From Xenorhabdus lircayensis (lineage in GTDB: Bacteria; Pseudomonadota; Gammaproteobacteria; Enterobacterales; Enterobacteriaceae): a stretch of 64,000 nucleotides of DNA. Below the pieces are notes generated by a model. It searched no databases, was not told the DNA's origin, and was given only the letters and a program-made list of their open reading frames with translations. This document shows positions 17,490 through 26,764 of this stretch, in pieces (positions within the stretch are counted from its first letter, which is position 1; each line of letters starts with the position of its first letter). The translations under genes and the position numbers were made by a program. The DNA is taken from positions 1 through 64,000 of the forward strand of contig NZ_JACOII010000060.1 of the NCBI RefSeq assembly GCF_016306625.1, in the 5' to 3' direction.

Positions 17490-18131
17490 ATGACTATTTT
17501 CCCTGATGTTCTAATCAGTTCCTTTTTGGTAGGCCTCGGCCTGATCATTGCTATCGGCGCACAAAACATCTTTATAATAAAGATTGGGTTGCAAAAGAAG
17601 AATGTGTTTCTTGCTGCAACCACCGCAGCCACGTGTGATACGTTATTGATAGCACTTGGTACTATTTTCATGAGTAACTTGGTGCAACTAGTGCCGATGG
17701 CCTTACTGTACGCGAAATGGGCAGGAATTGCGTTCCTGCTGTTTTACAGCGTTAACTCCTTATTGAACGCATTAAGAGCGCATCCGAGAGGCTGGAGTGT
17801 TCATGAAAGTCATGCTGACTCTGTATCAAGACTTAGTAAGGGCGTACTGATCCCTACTCTGGCATTTTCTTTATTGAACCCACATGTTTACCTCGACACT
17901 TTTCTGGTCTTAGGAAACCTGGGCTCCCGGCTTTCCCCGACAGCACAACTCAGTTTTATTATTGGAGCAGGTTCAGCCTCTTATTTTTGGTTTTATCTGA
18001 CAGGGTTCGCCTCAAAATTATCTTCACGACTCTTCCAGAAGGAAATTACCATACGAGTCTTTGATTTTTTTGTCGCCTTTGTAATGCTCCTGATCGCATA
18101 TGGAATATACAATGTCCAACCGCCACAATAA
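17490..18131 (+). CDS. LysE/ArgO-family amino-acid exporter
   Basis: A 213-residue membrane protein with about six hydrophobic segments. The family start VGLGLIIAIGAQNIFIIKIGL matches the LysE/ArgO hallmark GAQN, and the LLNPHVYLDTFLVLG motif is also typical. ArgO in E. coli exports arginine and canavanine under ArgP control. Here an ArgP-like regulator lies at the other end of the cassette. The ATG at 17490 follows a 12-bp repeat and lacks a clear ribosome-binding site; a GTG at 17430 in frame is the alternative. It lies 173 bases after argH, probably in the same transcription unit. Confidence 0.85.
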   Translation: MTIFPDVLISSFLVGLGLIIAIGAQNIFIIKIGLQKKNVFLAATTAATCDTLLIALGTIFMSNLVQLVPMALLYAKWAGIAFLLFYSVNSLLNALRAHPRGWSVHESHADSVSRLSKGVLIPTLAFSLLNPHVYLDTFLVLGNLGSRLSPTAQLSFIIGAGSASYFWFYLTGFASKLSSRLFQKEITIRVFDFFVAFVMLLIAYGIYNVQPPQ

Positions 18132-18291
18132 CCCTTGTTAGCTTTTTGCTTACCAGCATGTACTTCCGAATCCATGATGGTGCTTAGTCAATATTGATGG
18201 TGGGAATATCAAAAGTTACTGATTATTCCCTTTATATCTCCGCATAAATACAAAGGATTCTTTATCACAATCCAACAGGTAATAAAAATAA

Positions 18292-18438
18292 TTGACCTCA
18301 GGAAATACGAATGATCGTCACCTCGTCAACGCATTGGTAAAAGGGTTAACAAGGTGTTTGTATGGCGATAAAGGTTATTTGTCACAGTCCTTGTGCAATG
18401 AACTGAAAGCAGAAGGAATATCGCTATTCTTATACGAA
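18292..18438 (+). pseudogene. IS982-family transposase fragment
   Basis: About 45 codons match the central DDE region of IS982 transposases: SGNTNDRHLVNALVKGL, CLYGDKGYLSQSL, then CNELKAEGISL. The flanking parts are absent and the frame runs into unrelated sequence. It marks past insertion or rearrangement at the right border of the arginine-type cassette. Confidence 0.7.
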
Positions 18439-19327
18439 GTTGAGATACCGTCTCAGTCATTGGCAAATGTGTTTACATGCGAATTATTGAGGATTATTAA
18501 CAAGTCTAAAAACGTATTGAGTGATGTCTGGCTGGAAAAGGCAAAGTCAAAACCATAATTTGTTTTGGAGGTGTTTTCTGGTTCACTCCTACGTTTTGGA
18601 AAGGTGACATAACCTGTGTTGTAGCAATATTTTGATGTGTTGTCAGCCTGTGGTCGGGACACTCCAGGGATTCCTAAAATCTTATCTAGGTGACTTTTAT
18701 ATTCAGGAGAGATAACCAAATACATATTTATATTGGATCTATCTAGATTCTTTGGTTTTTTGACGTAAATGCTGTCCTTTTAGATTGTTGTGGCGGTACG
18801 GTGTTGCTTTTGTCCTTTTGGGTTTCCAACTAAGTGGAATTTTTTCTCAATCAGGGTGTCCTCTCATCAAATAATCAATGGATTATTATCACTTATTATT
18901 TTGTTGAAGGTTTAAAGAAATATTCCTACTGAGCACTATTATCAGACTACTCATAACTAAGCGTCGGGGTTAAAATAATGTCCCTATATGCATCTGAGTT
19001 ATGAGTAAATGGTAATTTCAGCCATTAGCAATACTTAGCAAGTACTGATAATTTTAAGTTGTTCGTGAAGCGTATCGCAAGTTTGAGGTGTGGGTTTCAT
19101 GCGGTAAAGCAAGTTTTCAGATGATTATGACATGTGTGTAGATAAGCGAAGGTAGAAGTAGCTATCAAGAGACTCTTAACAAAAAGAACTCAATGGTTGA
19201 TCTTTTGATGGAATCGCTGAAATTTATAATCAGCGTCATATCAGAGAAATGGCCGATTCGGATAATGGTTTTCACTTTACAAAATATCTTAAAACCATCT
19301 CAAAAATAACTATATGATGGTTTTATA
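18439..19327. other. Degenerate intergenic stretch
   Basis: No intact gene is seen. Short protein-like scraps are visible, for example a plus-strand reading near 19210-19310 containing YNQRHIREMADSDNGFHF and a minus-strand reading at 18453-18725. I do not recognise either. It is probably eroded mobile DNA next to the IS982 fragment. Confidence 0.4.
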
Positions 19328-19377
19328 TTTTTCATCAGATTGCCTCCGGCAAGGAAAGGAGGCAATCTGATGAAAAA
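19328..19377. repeat. Perfect 20-bp inverted repeat with 10-nt loop
   Basis: Arms TTTTTCATCAGATTGCCTCC (19328-19347) and its exact reverse complement (19358-19377), loop GGCAAGGAAA. It lies just beyond the gntU terminator. It has no T-run placed as in a classic terminator, so it may be a second transcription stop, an RNA-stabilising 3' hairpin or a mobile-repeat relic. Confidence 0.8.
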
Positions 19378-19404
19378 ACGGCACCTTAACTATAAGGCGC
19401 CGTT
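19377..19404 (-). terminator. Terminator of the gntKU operon
   Basis: On the minus strand the stem AACGGCGCCTTA / TAAGGTGCCGTT (one mismatch, 4-nt loop) is followed by TTTT. It ends 29 bases after the gntU stop. Confidence 0.8.
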
Positions 19405-19432
19405 AGAAATATCTTAAAAAAGCTTTAACGCA

Positions 19433-20770
19433 TCACAACATGGCGAAATAGATCATGCCAACAATCGCGCCGGTTGTGCCGAGAATGGTTTCCATCATCG
19501 TCCACGTTTTCAGGGTCTGTGCTTCTGTCGCGCCGGTAAATTTGCCGAACAGCCAGAAACCGGAATCGTTCACATGGCTAAGAACCAAAGAGCCGCCGGC
19601 AATACATACTGACAACGCCGCCATTTGTGCACCGGAATAACCCAGTTCGCCAATCACTGGCAAAACCAGCCCTACCGTGGTCAAACACGCGACGGTTGCC
19701 GAACCTTGAATCACACGTACCGCACCCGACAGAATAAAACATGCCAGCGCGATTGGCAGACCAGCGCCAACCAATGCATTACCCAATGCAGGCCCAACAC
19801 CGGAATCGACCAGAACTTGCTTGAACACACCACCTGCGCCAGTCACCAGCAGGATGATCCCCGCAGGTTGAATCGCCGCAGAGCAGACATCCATGACTTT
19901 CTCTTTGCTCATGCCCCGACGAATGGCCAGACCATAAATCGCCACCAGACACGCAATCAAAATCGCAGTGAAAGGATGGCCGATAAATTCCAGCCAATGG
20001 TATAGCGTAGATTGCTGATCAACAAAACGCGCACCGATGGTTTTCAACCCCACCAATACCAGCGGGAACAGCACCAGCGCCAAGCTGAAACCAAAGGAAG
20101 GCATTTGATTTTTACCAATGCTGGGTGTGCTCAAATCTTTGGGTAAATCCAGCGTGACATATTTGCTGATAAAGTTACCGTATATCGGGCCAGCCAATAA
20201 CATACCAGGGATCGCGGCACTCAGACCAATCAGGATCATCCAGCCAAAATCCGCTCCCATCTGGGAAGCCAGCATCATCGGAGTTGGTCCCGGAACCAGA
20301 AATGCCGCAGCAGCGGCAACACCAGCAAACAGTGGAAGCGACAGTTTCACGACATTGCCGCCTGTGCGACGGGCCACAGCAAAGGCCACACCAATCAACA
20401 GCACTACTGCCACATCAAAAAACAGTGGCAATGCACAGATAAGTCCGGCAAGACCCAGCGCGTAATTCGCCCGCTTTTCACCAAAACTGCCCAGCAGTTT
20501 TACGGCAATCTGGTCAAGAGCCCCTGTTTCATGCAGGATCTTGCCAAACATCGCCCCCAGCGCCACCACAACGGCGAGAAAACCCAAAGTGCCTGCCATG
20601 CCGTTTTGCATGGTTTGAGTGATTTTTTCCAATGGCATACCAGAAAAAATCCCTGCGCCCATTGAAACCAACATCAAGGCAATAAAAGCGTGCATTCTGG
20701 CTTTCATCACCAGAAACAATAATAGGAGAACAGAGCCGATAGCCGTCAGAACCAGAGTTAAGGTACTCAT
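19433..20770 (-). CDS. gntU: Low-affinity gluconate permease GntU
   Basis: A 445-residue GntP-family gluconate:H+ symporter. It is very close to E. coli GntU throughout (MSTLTLVLTAIGSVLLLLF, FAGVAAAAAFLVPGPTPM, SHVNDSGFWLFGKFTGATEA), with the usual 446-residue length and 12-14 membrane segments. The start codon overlaps the gntK stop (TAATG), so translation is coupled. It is controlled with gntK by GntR. Confidence 0.93.
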   Translation of the reverse strand: MSTLTLVLTAIGSVLLLLFLVMKARMHAFIALMLVSMGAGIFSGMPLEKITQTMQNGMAGTLGFLAVVVALGAMFGKILHETGALDQIAVKLLGSFGEKRANYALGLAGLICALPLFFDVAVVLLIGVAFAVARRTGGNVVKLSLPLFAGVAAAAAFLVPGPTPMMLASQMGADFGWMILIGLSAAIPGMLLAGPIYGNFISKYVTLDLPKDLSTPSIGKNQMPSFGFSLALVLFPLVLVGLKTIGARFVDQQSTLYHWLEFIGHPFTAILIACLVAIYGLAIRRGMSKEKVMDVCSAAIQPAGIILLVTGAGGVFKQVLVDSGVGPALGNALVGAGLPIALACFILSGAVRVIQGSATVACLTTVGLVLPVIGELGYSGAQMAALSVCIAGGSLVLSHVNDSGFWLFGKFTGATEAQTLKTWTMMETILGTTGAIVGMIYFAML

Positions 20771-21327
20771 TAATGTCCCTCGCTAATACGGTCAGTGGTT
20801 TTAATTGTATGATCAATAGCTTTAACGGCATTTTTGATGGCTTCATCAAGGACAGATTTGATATCAATGCTATAGACATCTTTTTCATCGCTGCTCGGCT
20901 CTTCCAGTGTCTCAAATTGCGAGATCAACATTTGTGGCTTGAAGAAGTGCCCCTTGCGTGCTTTCAGACGACTTTCAATTAAATCAAAATCCCCTTTCAT
21001 ATAGAGAAATGACAGGTTTTTGTTGCCATCACGCAACATATCCCGATAGCTTTTTTTCAAGGCAGAGCACACGAGCAGAGAGACATGATTGGTGCGCTGC
21101 ATAGCAAAAATGGCATCGTTGAGTGCCTTCAGCCACGGCTGACGGTCATCATCATTCAAAGCGTGGCCTTGTGCCATTTTCGTAATATTGGCGCGGGGAT
21201 GAAGAAAATCCCCATCCAAAAACGCAGCGCCCAGTTCACGGGCAACGCCACTGGCAACCGCAGACTTACCGCTGCCGGATACCCCCATCAATACAAAAAC
21301 ATGGTTTGGCTGTTGGGTATCACTCAT
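20770..21327 (-). CDS. gntK: Gluconokinase GntK
   Basis: A 185-residue kinase that phosphorylates gluconate to 6-phosphogluconate, feeding the Entner-Doudoroff and pentose phosphate routes. Walker A is GVSGSGKSAVA (residues about 15-25), with DGDFLHPRANITKM and a VCSALKKSYRDMLR stretch typical of GntK. Length is slightly above E. coli GntK (175) because of the C-terminal tail. It is first gene of the gntKU operon, downstream of two GntR operators. Confidence 0.93.
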   Translation of the reverse strand: MSDTQQPNHVFVLMGVSGSGKSAVASGVARELGAAFLDGDFLHPRANITKMAQGHALNDDDRQPWLKALNDAIFAMQRTNHVSLLVCSALKKSYRDMLRDGNKNLSFLYMKGDFDLIESRLKARKGHFFKPQMLISQFETLEEPSSDEKDVYSIDIKSVLDEAIKNAVKAIDHTIKTTDRISEGH

Positions 21328-21440
21328 ATAAAACTCCTTTATGCAGATCCTACTGTTTAGCTATCTCTGTGACTTACCTGCAAAATCTTAGCGATGAAAC
21401 ATACCTACCAAACAGTACCTAAAAAATATAACCCACAATA

Positions 21441-21470
21441 ATGTTACCGGTAATGAGTTACCGGTAACAT
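21441..21470 (-). promoter_or_regulatory. Two abutting GntR operators before gntK
   Basis: ATGTTACCGGTAAT (21441-21454) and GTTACCGGTAACAT (21457-21470) each match the GntR consensus ATGTTACCGGTAACAT closely. They share a central GA spacer and together form an almost symmetrical 30-bp element. They lie 114 bases upstream of gntK and 107 bases downstream of gntR, so gluconate induction of gntKU is expected. Confidence 0.88.
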
Positions 21471-21576
21471 TAACAGCAGCGCAGGATAGTGAGCAATCAA
21501 TCAGGATCGTGAAAAAAGGAAAATGTGAGGCTTATCGCAATTGAAGATGGAAAAGCATCATTTTGAGCTACAAAAA

Positions 21577-22572
21577 TTAAACACTTTCACCCAATGAAAG
21601 AGTAAATCCGACATCAACCAGAGTTTGTTCCAGTTTTTCACCCTTCAAACGGGCAAGCAGGACTTCTGCTGCCTTGCGTCCCATTAGATCACGAGGGGTT
21701 AACACACTGGCAAGTTTCGGTGTCATTACCTGACCGATATCATGACCATGAAAGCCAGCTACAGCAATCTTTTCCGGGACTTTGATCCCCTGACGCTGGC
21801 ATTCGAAAATCGCACCGATAGCGATATCATCATTCGTACAAAACAGGCCATCAACTTCAGGATATTTCTGGCAAGTTTCCTGCAAAAGCTGCGCGCCTAA
21901 AGAATAGGATGAACTGGCTGGTGTCATCACTTTTCTTGGCTGAAGCCCGGCACTACGCATTGCCATTTCAAACCCCTGCAAACGGATCAATGTCCGCTCA
22001 TCCTGCCGGGCCCCAAGATAAATTACATTCTGGCGACCACGTTCGATCATCGTCATCGTCATCTGACGCGCCGCTTCAAAATTATCGATCCCTACTGCGA
22101 TATCAAGGCAAGGCGATACGCTGTCCATCAGTTCCACCACGGGAATACCTGCTGTCTGCAATACCCTTAAGGTCTTGGGTGTATGCGTCCGCTCTGCCAG
22201 AATCAGGCCATCAATATTGTAAGAAAGCAGGGAAAGCAAACGTTCTTCTTCTTTCTGGGCAGAGTAACCATAGTGGGCAAGCATGGTCTGATAGCCATTG
22301 CGATCTGTCACATGCTCGATCCCACGGATAACTTCGGCAAAAACCTGATTGGTCAATGAAGGAAGCAAAACACCTATCGCACGGCTGGTGGAGTTGGAAA
22401 GAATATCCGGCACGCGATTGGGAATGTAACCCAGTTGATCCGCAGCTTCGGCTATTCGTTTTCCCAATGCTTCAGAAACCTGATCCGGATTACGTAAAAA
22501 ACGGCTGACCGTCATTTTTGTGACCCCAACGAGGTCTGCAATATCTTGTAAAGATGGGCGTTTTTTCTTCAT
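21577..22572 (-). CDS. gntR: Gluconate-utilisation repressor GntR (LacI family)
   Basis: A 331-residue LacI-family repressor. The start MKKKRPSLQDIADLVGV at 22572 is chosen because it matches E. coli GntR; a longer frame from 22632 adds 20 unrelated residues. HTH VTKMTVSRFLRNP, hinge YIPNRVPDILSNSTSRAIGVLLPS, and an effector domain very like E. coli GntR (AGIPVVELMDS, FCTNDDIAIGA). It binds gluconate and releases the operators at 21441-21470. It is encoded upstream of gntKU on the same strand, as in E. coli. Confidence 0.93.
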   Translation of the reverse strand: MKKKRPSLQDIADLVGVTKMTVSRFLRNPDQVSEALGKRIAEAADQLGYIPNRVPDILSNSTSRAIGVLLPSLTNQVFAEVIRGIEHVTDRNGYQTMLAHYGYSAQKEEERLLSLLSYNIDGLILAERTHTPKTLRVLQTAGIPVVELMDSVSPCLDIAVGIDNFEAARQMTMTMIERGRQNVIYLGARQDERTLIRLQGFEMAMRSAGLQPRKVMTPASSSYSLGAQLLQETCQKYPEVDGLFCTNDDIAIGAIFECQRQGIKVPEKIAVAGFHGHDIGQVMTPKLASVLTPRDLMGRKAAEVLLARLKGEKLEQTLVDVGFTLSLGESV

Positions 22573-22682
22573 TTTCAGTGTAATGCAATCAGTTATCGAT
22601 ACGTTCGGATGAGTAGCTCGCGGTTTTAACACATTTATACATCATAACAACACGCTTTTTAGCGAAAAATGCCGACGTCATC

Positions 22683-23720
22683 TCATTTATCAACAGGTTC
22701 TGAAATTGTGGTGATTGACGCACGCCTGAGTGAGTCTCGATAAATAATCTGGGGAATAAATGCGGGATGTTGCGTATCGGGCTCAAACAGCAAGCGCGTG
22801 GCAAAACGCGCCATATCCGTAATGGGAAAATGGACGCTGGTCAATGCAGGATGGATGGATGCCGCCCGTTCACCACTGTCATAACAGATGATAGAGATAT
22901 CCTGAGGAACATTTAGCCCTTGTTCAGTAATCGCCAGCAATGCGCCAAGTGCCATTTCTTCACTACAGAAAAACAGGGCATCAGGCCGTGATGTTGCCAA
23001 AGATATCGCCAAAATAGTACGGGTTTGTCGGTAGCCACTTTGCAGATCATACTCCCCTTCCAAACAAGCGACCGGTTGTAATCCCGCATCCTGCATAGCA
23101 TCCAAAAATCCCTGACGACGCTGTTGGCTCGGGTTACGGGACAAAGGGCCACTGACGCAGGCAATGCGAGTATGTCCATGCTCAATCAATGTCTGGGTTG
23201 CGAGATAACTGGCCTTGTGATGATCAAATACAACACAACGCTGCTCCAGCCCTGCTACCCACCGATCCAACAGCACGAAAGAGCGGCCGCTGTGAGCAAA
23301 TTGTCGCAATTTATCATCGCTGATGGCACGGACATGCAGAACCATCCCATTACAGCGCAGGCTGTGCAGATGAGTGATAGCCTGCCATTCATTTTCTGCA
23401 CTGTTTCGCCCCTGTGTGACCAGAAGCTGCTTACCGTGCAATTCCGCTTCTGTCTGGATGCTATCCATCAAGGCACCGAAAAAGCCTCCACGATAGGAAG
23501 TTGTCACCAAACCCAACGTATTGCTCTGACTGGATGCCAGTTCACGTGCCGCCAGATTGGGACTGTATCCCAATTCCACAATGGCATTCTCCACTTTAGC
23601 GCGGGTTGCCGCTTTCACGTTGTTATCACCATTGACAACCCGTGATACCGTGGCACGGGAAACACCAGAATAAACTGCCACATCTTCCAGTGTTACCCTG
23701 CTTTTTCCTTGTAATTCCAA
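22683..23720 (-). CDS. LacI-family regulator of the cellobiose-type PTS operon
   Basis: About 345 residues. HTH VTLEDVAVYSGVSRATVSRVVNG, then GYSPNLAARELASSQSNTLGLV and a sugar-binding domain. The start is probably the TTG at 23720 (preceded by ACAGGAATC), which places it 17 bases after the celF-like stop. An ATG at 23783 would overlap that gene and add a non-conserved hydrophobic leader. It is the last gene of the operon and probably acts at the 16-bp palindrome 27118-27133. In E. coli chb this position and role belong to an AraC-type protein instead. Confidence 0.82.
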   Translation of the reverse strand: MELQGKSRVTLEDVAVYSGVSRATVSRVVNGDNNVKAATRAKVENAIVELGYSPNLAARELASSQSNTLGLVTTSYRGGFFGALMDSIQTEAELHGKQLLVTQGRNSAENEWQAITHLHSLRCNGMVLHVRAISDDKLRQFAHSGRSFVLLDRWVAGLEQRCVVFDHHKASYLATQTLIEHGHTRIACVSGPLSRNPSQQRRQGFLDAMQDAGLQPVACLEGEYDLQSGYRQTRTILAISLATSRPDALFFCSEEMALGALLAITEQGLNVPQDISIICYDSGERAASIHPALTSVHFPITDMARFATRLLFEPDTQHPAFIPQIIYRDSLRRASITTISEPVDK

Positions 23721-23736
23721 TGAACCGATTCCTGTT

Positions 23737-25044
23737 TTATTGAAACTGTGGCAAATAAAGACGATTAATATCCAATACTTCATTCAATAATGCCGAATCC
23801 AGTGCGACATCGGCAATCAAGGGATGCGTCACCAGTGCCAGTAGAGCCGCCTTGCGATCGCCATGAACCGCAGCTTCAATCGTCAGACGTTCAAAGGCTT
23901 TCACTTGCTGTGTCAGAGCCAACATACTGTCCGGCAAGCGACCAAATGCCATAGGGCGCGCTCCTTGGGCATCAACAATACAGTTAGTTTCAATCACCGC
24001 ATCGTCCGACAAGCCGTAAATGGCTCCACGATTCATCGTATTCACAACCAACTGTGTGCCGAGATTATTGTGGATTGCGGAGATCAATTCCAGTGCGACC
24101 TCAGAGTAAAAAGATCCGCCTCGAAAACTTAATTGCTGCGGCTTGTGATCCAGTGTTGGTTCAGCATACAGCTCGAATAACTCCCGCTCCACTTGCATTA
24201 CTTGCTCTGCCCGTGTGCCCTTGCTCGCTGCGCTCTCTTTCTCTTCCTGCAACATTTTGCCCGTCTGGTAGAAGTAACGGTGATAAGGACAGGGAATCGC
24301 CCCTAATGCCCGCAAAAATTCCGGCGGCCAAGGCTCTTCCTTGATATTGTTCATCGTCAACTCTGCGCCACTGCACAGCAATTCCAGCACCCGCTCCGTT
24401 TCATCCTTACCATTCACCAGCACCTGATGTGCCCAAACCATATGGTTAAGACCCGCAAAGCGCAACTGCACATCCTGATAAGGACACTGCAACATATTAG
24501 CAATCATGTGGTGCATGCTGATCGGCACATTGCACAACCCGATGATCTTGGCCTTGCTATAGCGAGAAACCGCTTCGGTGACGATCCCCGCCGGATTAGT
24601 GAAATTGATGATCCACGCGTCCGGTGCAAGACGTTCAACTTTATGGGCGATCTCCAGCAAAACGGGGATCGTGCGCAACGCCTTGGCAAATCCACCAACG
24701 CCCGTCGTTTCTTGCCCAAGCAGACCATATTTCAATCCCAGCCGCTCATCTGCGGCACGGGCAGGAAGCTGACCAACCCGCAGTTGAGTGAGGATAAAAC
24801 TGGCTCCGATGATCGCCTCATCCAGAGAATAATGCACACTGACGGCAACGTGCTGCAAACCATGACGATCCAGCATACGGCGCGTCAATCCAGCAATGAT
24901 ATCCACTTTTTGCCGTCCCGCTTCCACATCCACCAGCGCCAGTTCAGAAAGCGGGATCGTTTGGCTGCGTTGAATGATGCCTTCCACCAATTCAGGTGTA
25001 TAACTGCTGCCACCGCCAATCACTGCAATTTTGATCGGTTTCAT
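23737..25044 (-). CDS. celF: 6-phospho-beta-glucosidase, GH4 family
   Basis: A 435-residue NAD- and metal-dependent glycosidase. N-terminal [15 protein letters not shown] binds [26 protein letters not shown] and the metal-binding cysteine block [11 protein letters not shown] (Cys near 170) are typical of family 4. It hydrolyses the phosphorylated disaccharide delivered by the PTS genes upstream. In length and order it corresponds to chbF/celF. Confidence 0.9.
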   Translation of the reverse strand: MKPIKIAVIGGGSSYTPELVEGIIQRSQTIPLSELALVDVEAGRQKVDIIAGLTRRMLDRHGLQHVAVSVHYSLDEAIIGASFILTQLRVGQLPARAADERLGLKYGLLGQETTGVGGFAKALRTIPVLLEIAHKVERLAPDAWIINFTNPAGIVTEAVSRYSKAKIIGLCNVPISMHHMIANMLQCPYQDVQLRFAGLNHMVWAHQVLVNGKDETERVLELLCSGAELTMNNIKEEPWPPEFLRALGAIPCPYHRYFYQTGKMLQEEKESAASKGTRAEQVMQVERELFELYAEPTLDHKPQQLSFRGGSFYSEVALELISAIHNNLGTQLVVNTMNRGAIYGLSDDAVIETNCIVDAQGARPMAFGRLPDSMLALTQQVKAFERLTIEAAVHGDRKAALLALVTHPLIADVALDSALLNEVLDINRLYLPQFQ

Positions 25045-25056
25045 ATGAGCCTCTTC

Positions 25057-25404
25057 TTATACGGTCTGACGATCAGATGCTGGCAAGCGCTGGTACAGAT
25101 CAATCATATTGCCGGCAAGATCTTGAATCACCATCGCGTTCATCAAATGATCTTGGGCATGAACCGTGATCAAATTGATGGGTAATTTTCCGCATCCTTC
25201 ATCCAATCCAATCAGCTTCGTCTGGATAACATGGGCGGCGCGAGTTTCCTGCCGGGCTTCCTCCATCAACACCCCTGCTTGCTGAAAGTTTCCCTCTTTC
25301 GCCTGTTGCAACGCCATTAATGCACTGCTGCGCGCACTGCCGGCATGTACCAATAACTCGACAATTTGCTGTTCAAAATCCTGCGGTTCAAAATCAATAG
25401 ACAC
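25057..25404 (-). CDS. celC: PTS system, cellobiose/lactose-type IIA
   Basis: A 115-residue cytoplasmic IIA protein, all helical. The phosphorylated histidine lies in ITVHAQDHLMNAM (residues about 78-90). The sequence QQAKEGNFQQAGVLMEEA is typical of the lactose/cellobiose IIA family. It passes phosphate from HPr to the IIB protein encoded at 26765-27070. Confidence 0.92.
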   Translation of the reverse strand: MSIDFEPQDFEQQIVELLVHAGSARSSALMALQQAKEGNFQQAGVLMEEARQETRAAHVIQTKLIGLDEGCGKLPINLITVHAQDHLMNAMVIQDLAGNMIDLYQRLPASDRQTV

Positions 25405-25426
25405 GCCTCAATCCTCCCTTACGTTA

Positions 25427-26740
25427 TTACGGTTGAATCGCAGACTCAGCCAAGCCTTTTGCCTGCTGCTCTTCCGCCAAAAGCTGTTTTTCATACACCT
25501 TGAAGAAGGGATACCAAATCAGCAAATCAACCACCATCAATAACCCGACCAGTACAAACGCACGGTAATCCCAAGCGGCAGAAATCAATGCACCAATCGG
25601 AGCAGGTGCAGTCCACGGTGCGATGGCAATCATCTTCTGCACCAAATCCAGATGCAGTGCGCCATAAGCCAGCACCGCATTCACCAGCGGCACAATCAGC
25701 AATGGGATTAACAACGTGGGATTCATCACAACCGGAGAGCCAAACAGCAACGGTTCATTGATATTGAACATGGCTGGCACAACGCTCAATTTGCCAATGG
25801 TTTTCAAGTGAATTGAGCGGCTGCGCAGATAAAGGAACGCCAATACCAATGTCGAACCAGAGCCACCAATACAGACATAAAAAGACCAATAAGGCGCGGT
25901 CAGAATTTGGGTAGTCGTCATTCCCTGAGTCATCAAAGCCGCATTGGCGGCAATGTTGGCCATAAAGATCGGGTTAAGCAGCCCAGTGACGATATTGTCG
26001 CCGTGAATACCGGCAAACCACAGTAAATTAGCGATCAATACCACCAACATAATCGCGGGCAACGTATCCCCGACAGCGATCAGCGGCTGGAATACCTGCA
26101 TCACCGCCGCGGGCAACAACAGGTTAAATTCACTTTGCAGCAGCAAACTGATGGGATAAACCGTCAGCAGGATACCAATAACGGGATACAACAGTTCAAA
26201 AGAACGAGCAATGGCAGGTGGAACCTGCGAGGGCATGCGGATGGAAATATTGTATTTCTTAAGCAACCGAATCAACTCAACCGACCAAATCGCGCAGATC
26301 AACGCAGTAAATACCCCTGCACCTCCCAGAAAATCGAGCGGCATTTTATTCTCAACCTGCGGTGCCGCCGCCAGCAAAAACGCCATCAAGGACAACAACG
26401 CAGAGGTCAATCCATCCAATCCATAAGACTTCGCCAGACTATAGGCCGTCCCTATGGAGACAAAAACGCTCATCAAACCCATCGTCATAAAGAAAGGCAT
26501 CGTGATGGTTGTCCAATGGGTTTTGGCAAACGCCAGCCAAGCCTGACCGAAAGAAGATGAAGTTTGAGCACCAAAAGGTGGGTTTGCCACAATCAGCATA
26601 ATACTGCCGATAATCAGAAAAGGCATGGCTGAGATAAAACCATCACGTATCGCAATAATATGTCGCTGGCTACCGATTTTTCCTGCAATGGGCGCAATAT
26701 GGAATTCTACGATGCGTGTCAGAGAAGTATAAATACTCAT
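25427..26740 (-). CDS. celB: PTS system, cellobiose-type IIC permease
   Basis: A 437-residue integral membrane protein with about ten hydrophobic segments. IIC hallmarks: RDGFISAMPFLIIGSIML near the start, FAGIHGDNIVTGLLNPIFM, and NINEPLLFGSPVVMNP with the conserved Glu of the substrate site. It transports a beta-diglucoside such as cellobiose; the exact sugar cannot be read from the sequence. Confidence 0.92.
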   Translation of the reverse strand: MSIYTSLTRIVEFHIAPIAGKIGSQRHIIAIRDGFISAMPFLIIGSIMLIVANPPFGAQTSSSFGQAWLAFAKTHWTTITMPFFMTMGLMSVFVSIGTAYSLAKSYGLDGLTSALLSLMAFLLAAAPQVENKMPLDFLGGAGVFTALICAIWSVELIRLLKKYNISIRMPSQVPPAIARSFELLYPVIGILLTVYPISLLLQSEFNLLLPAAVMQVFQPLIAVGDTLPAIMLVVLIANLLWFAGIHGDNIVTGLLNPIFMANIAANAALMTQGMTTTQILTAPYWSFYVCIGGSGSTLVLAFLYLRSRSIHLKTIGKLSVVPAMFNINEPLLFGSPVVMNPTLLIPLLIVPLVNAVLAYGALHLDLVQKMIAIAPWTAPAPIGALISAAWDYRAFVLVGLLMVVDLLIWYPFFKVYEKQLLAEEQQAKGLAESAIQP

Positions 26741-26764
26741 AAATCCACTCCGTCTGGTGAAAAG

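Noticed and set aside
24427-25185. A 252-codon plus-strand open frame antisense to the GH4 gene
   Set aside because: It is the mirror of a well-supported glycosidase and PTS IIA gene, with atypical His/Arg-rich composition and no domain.
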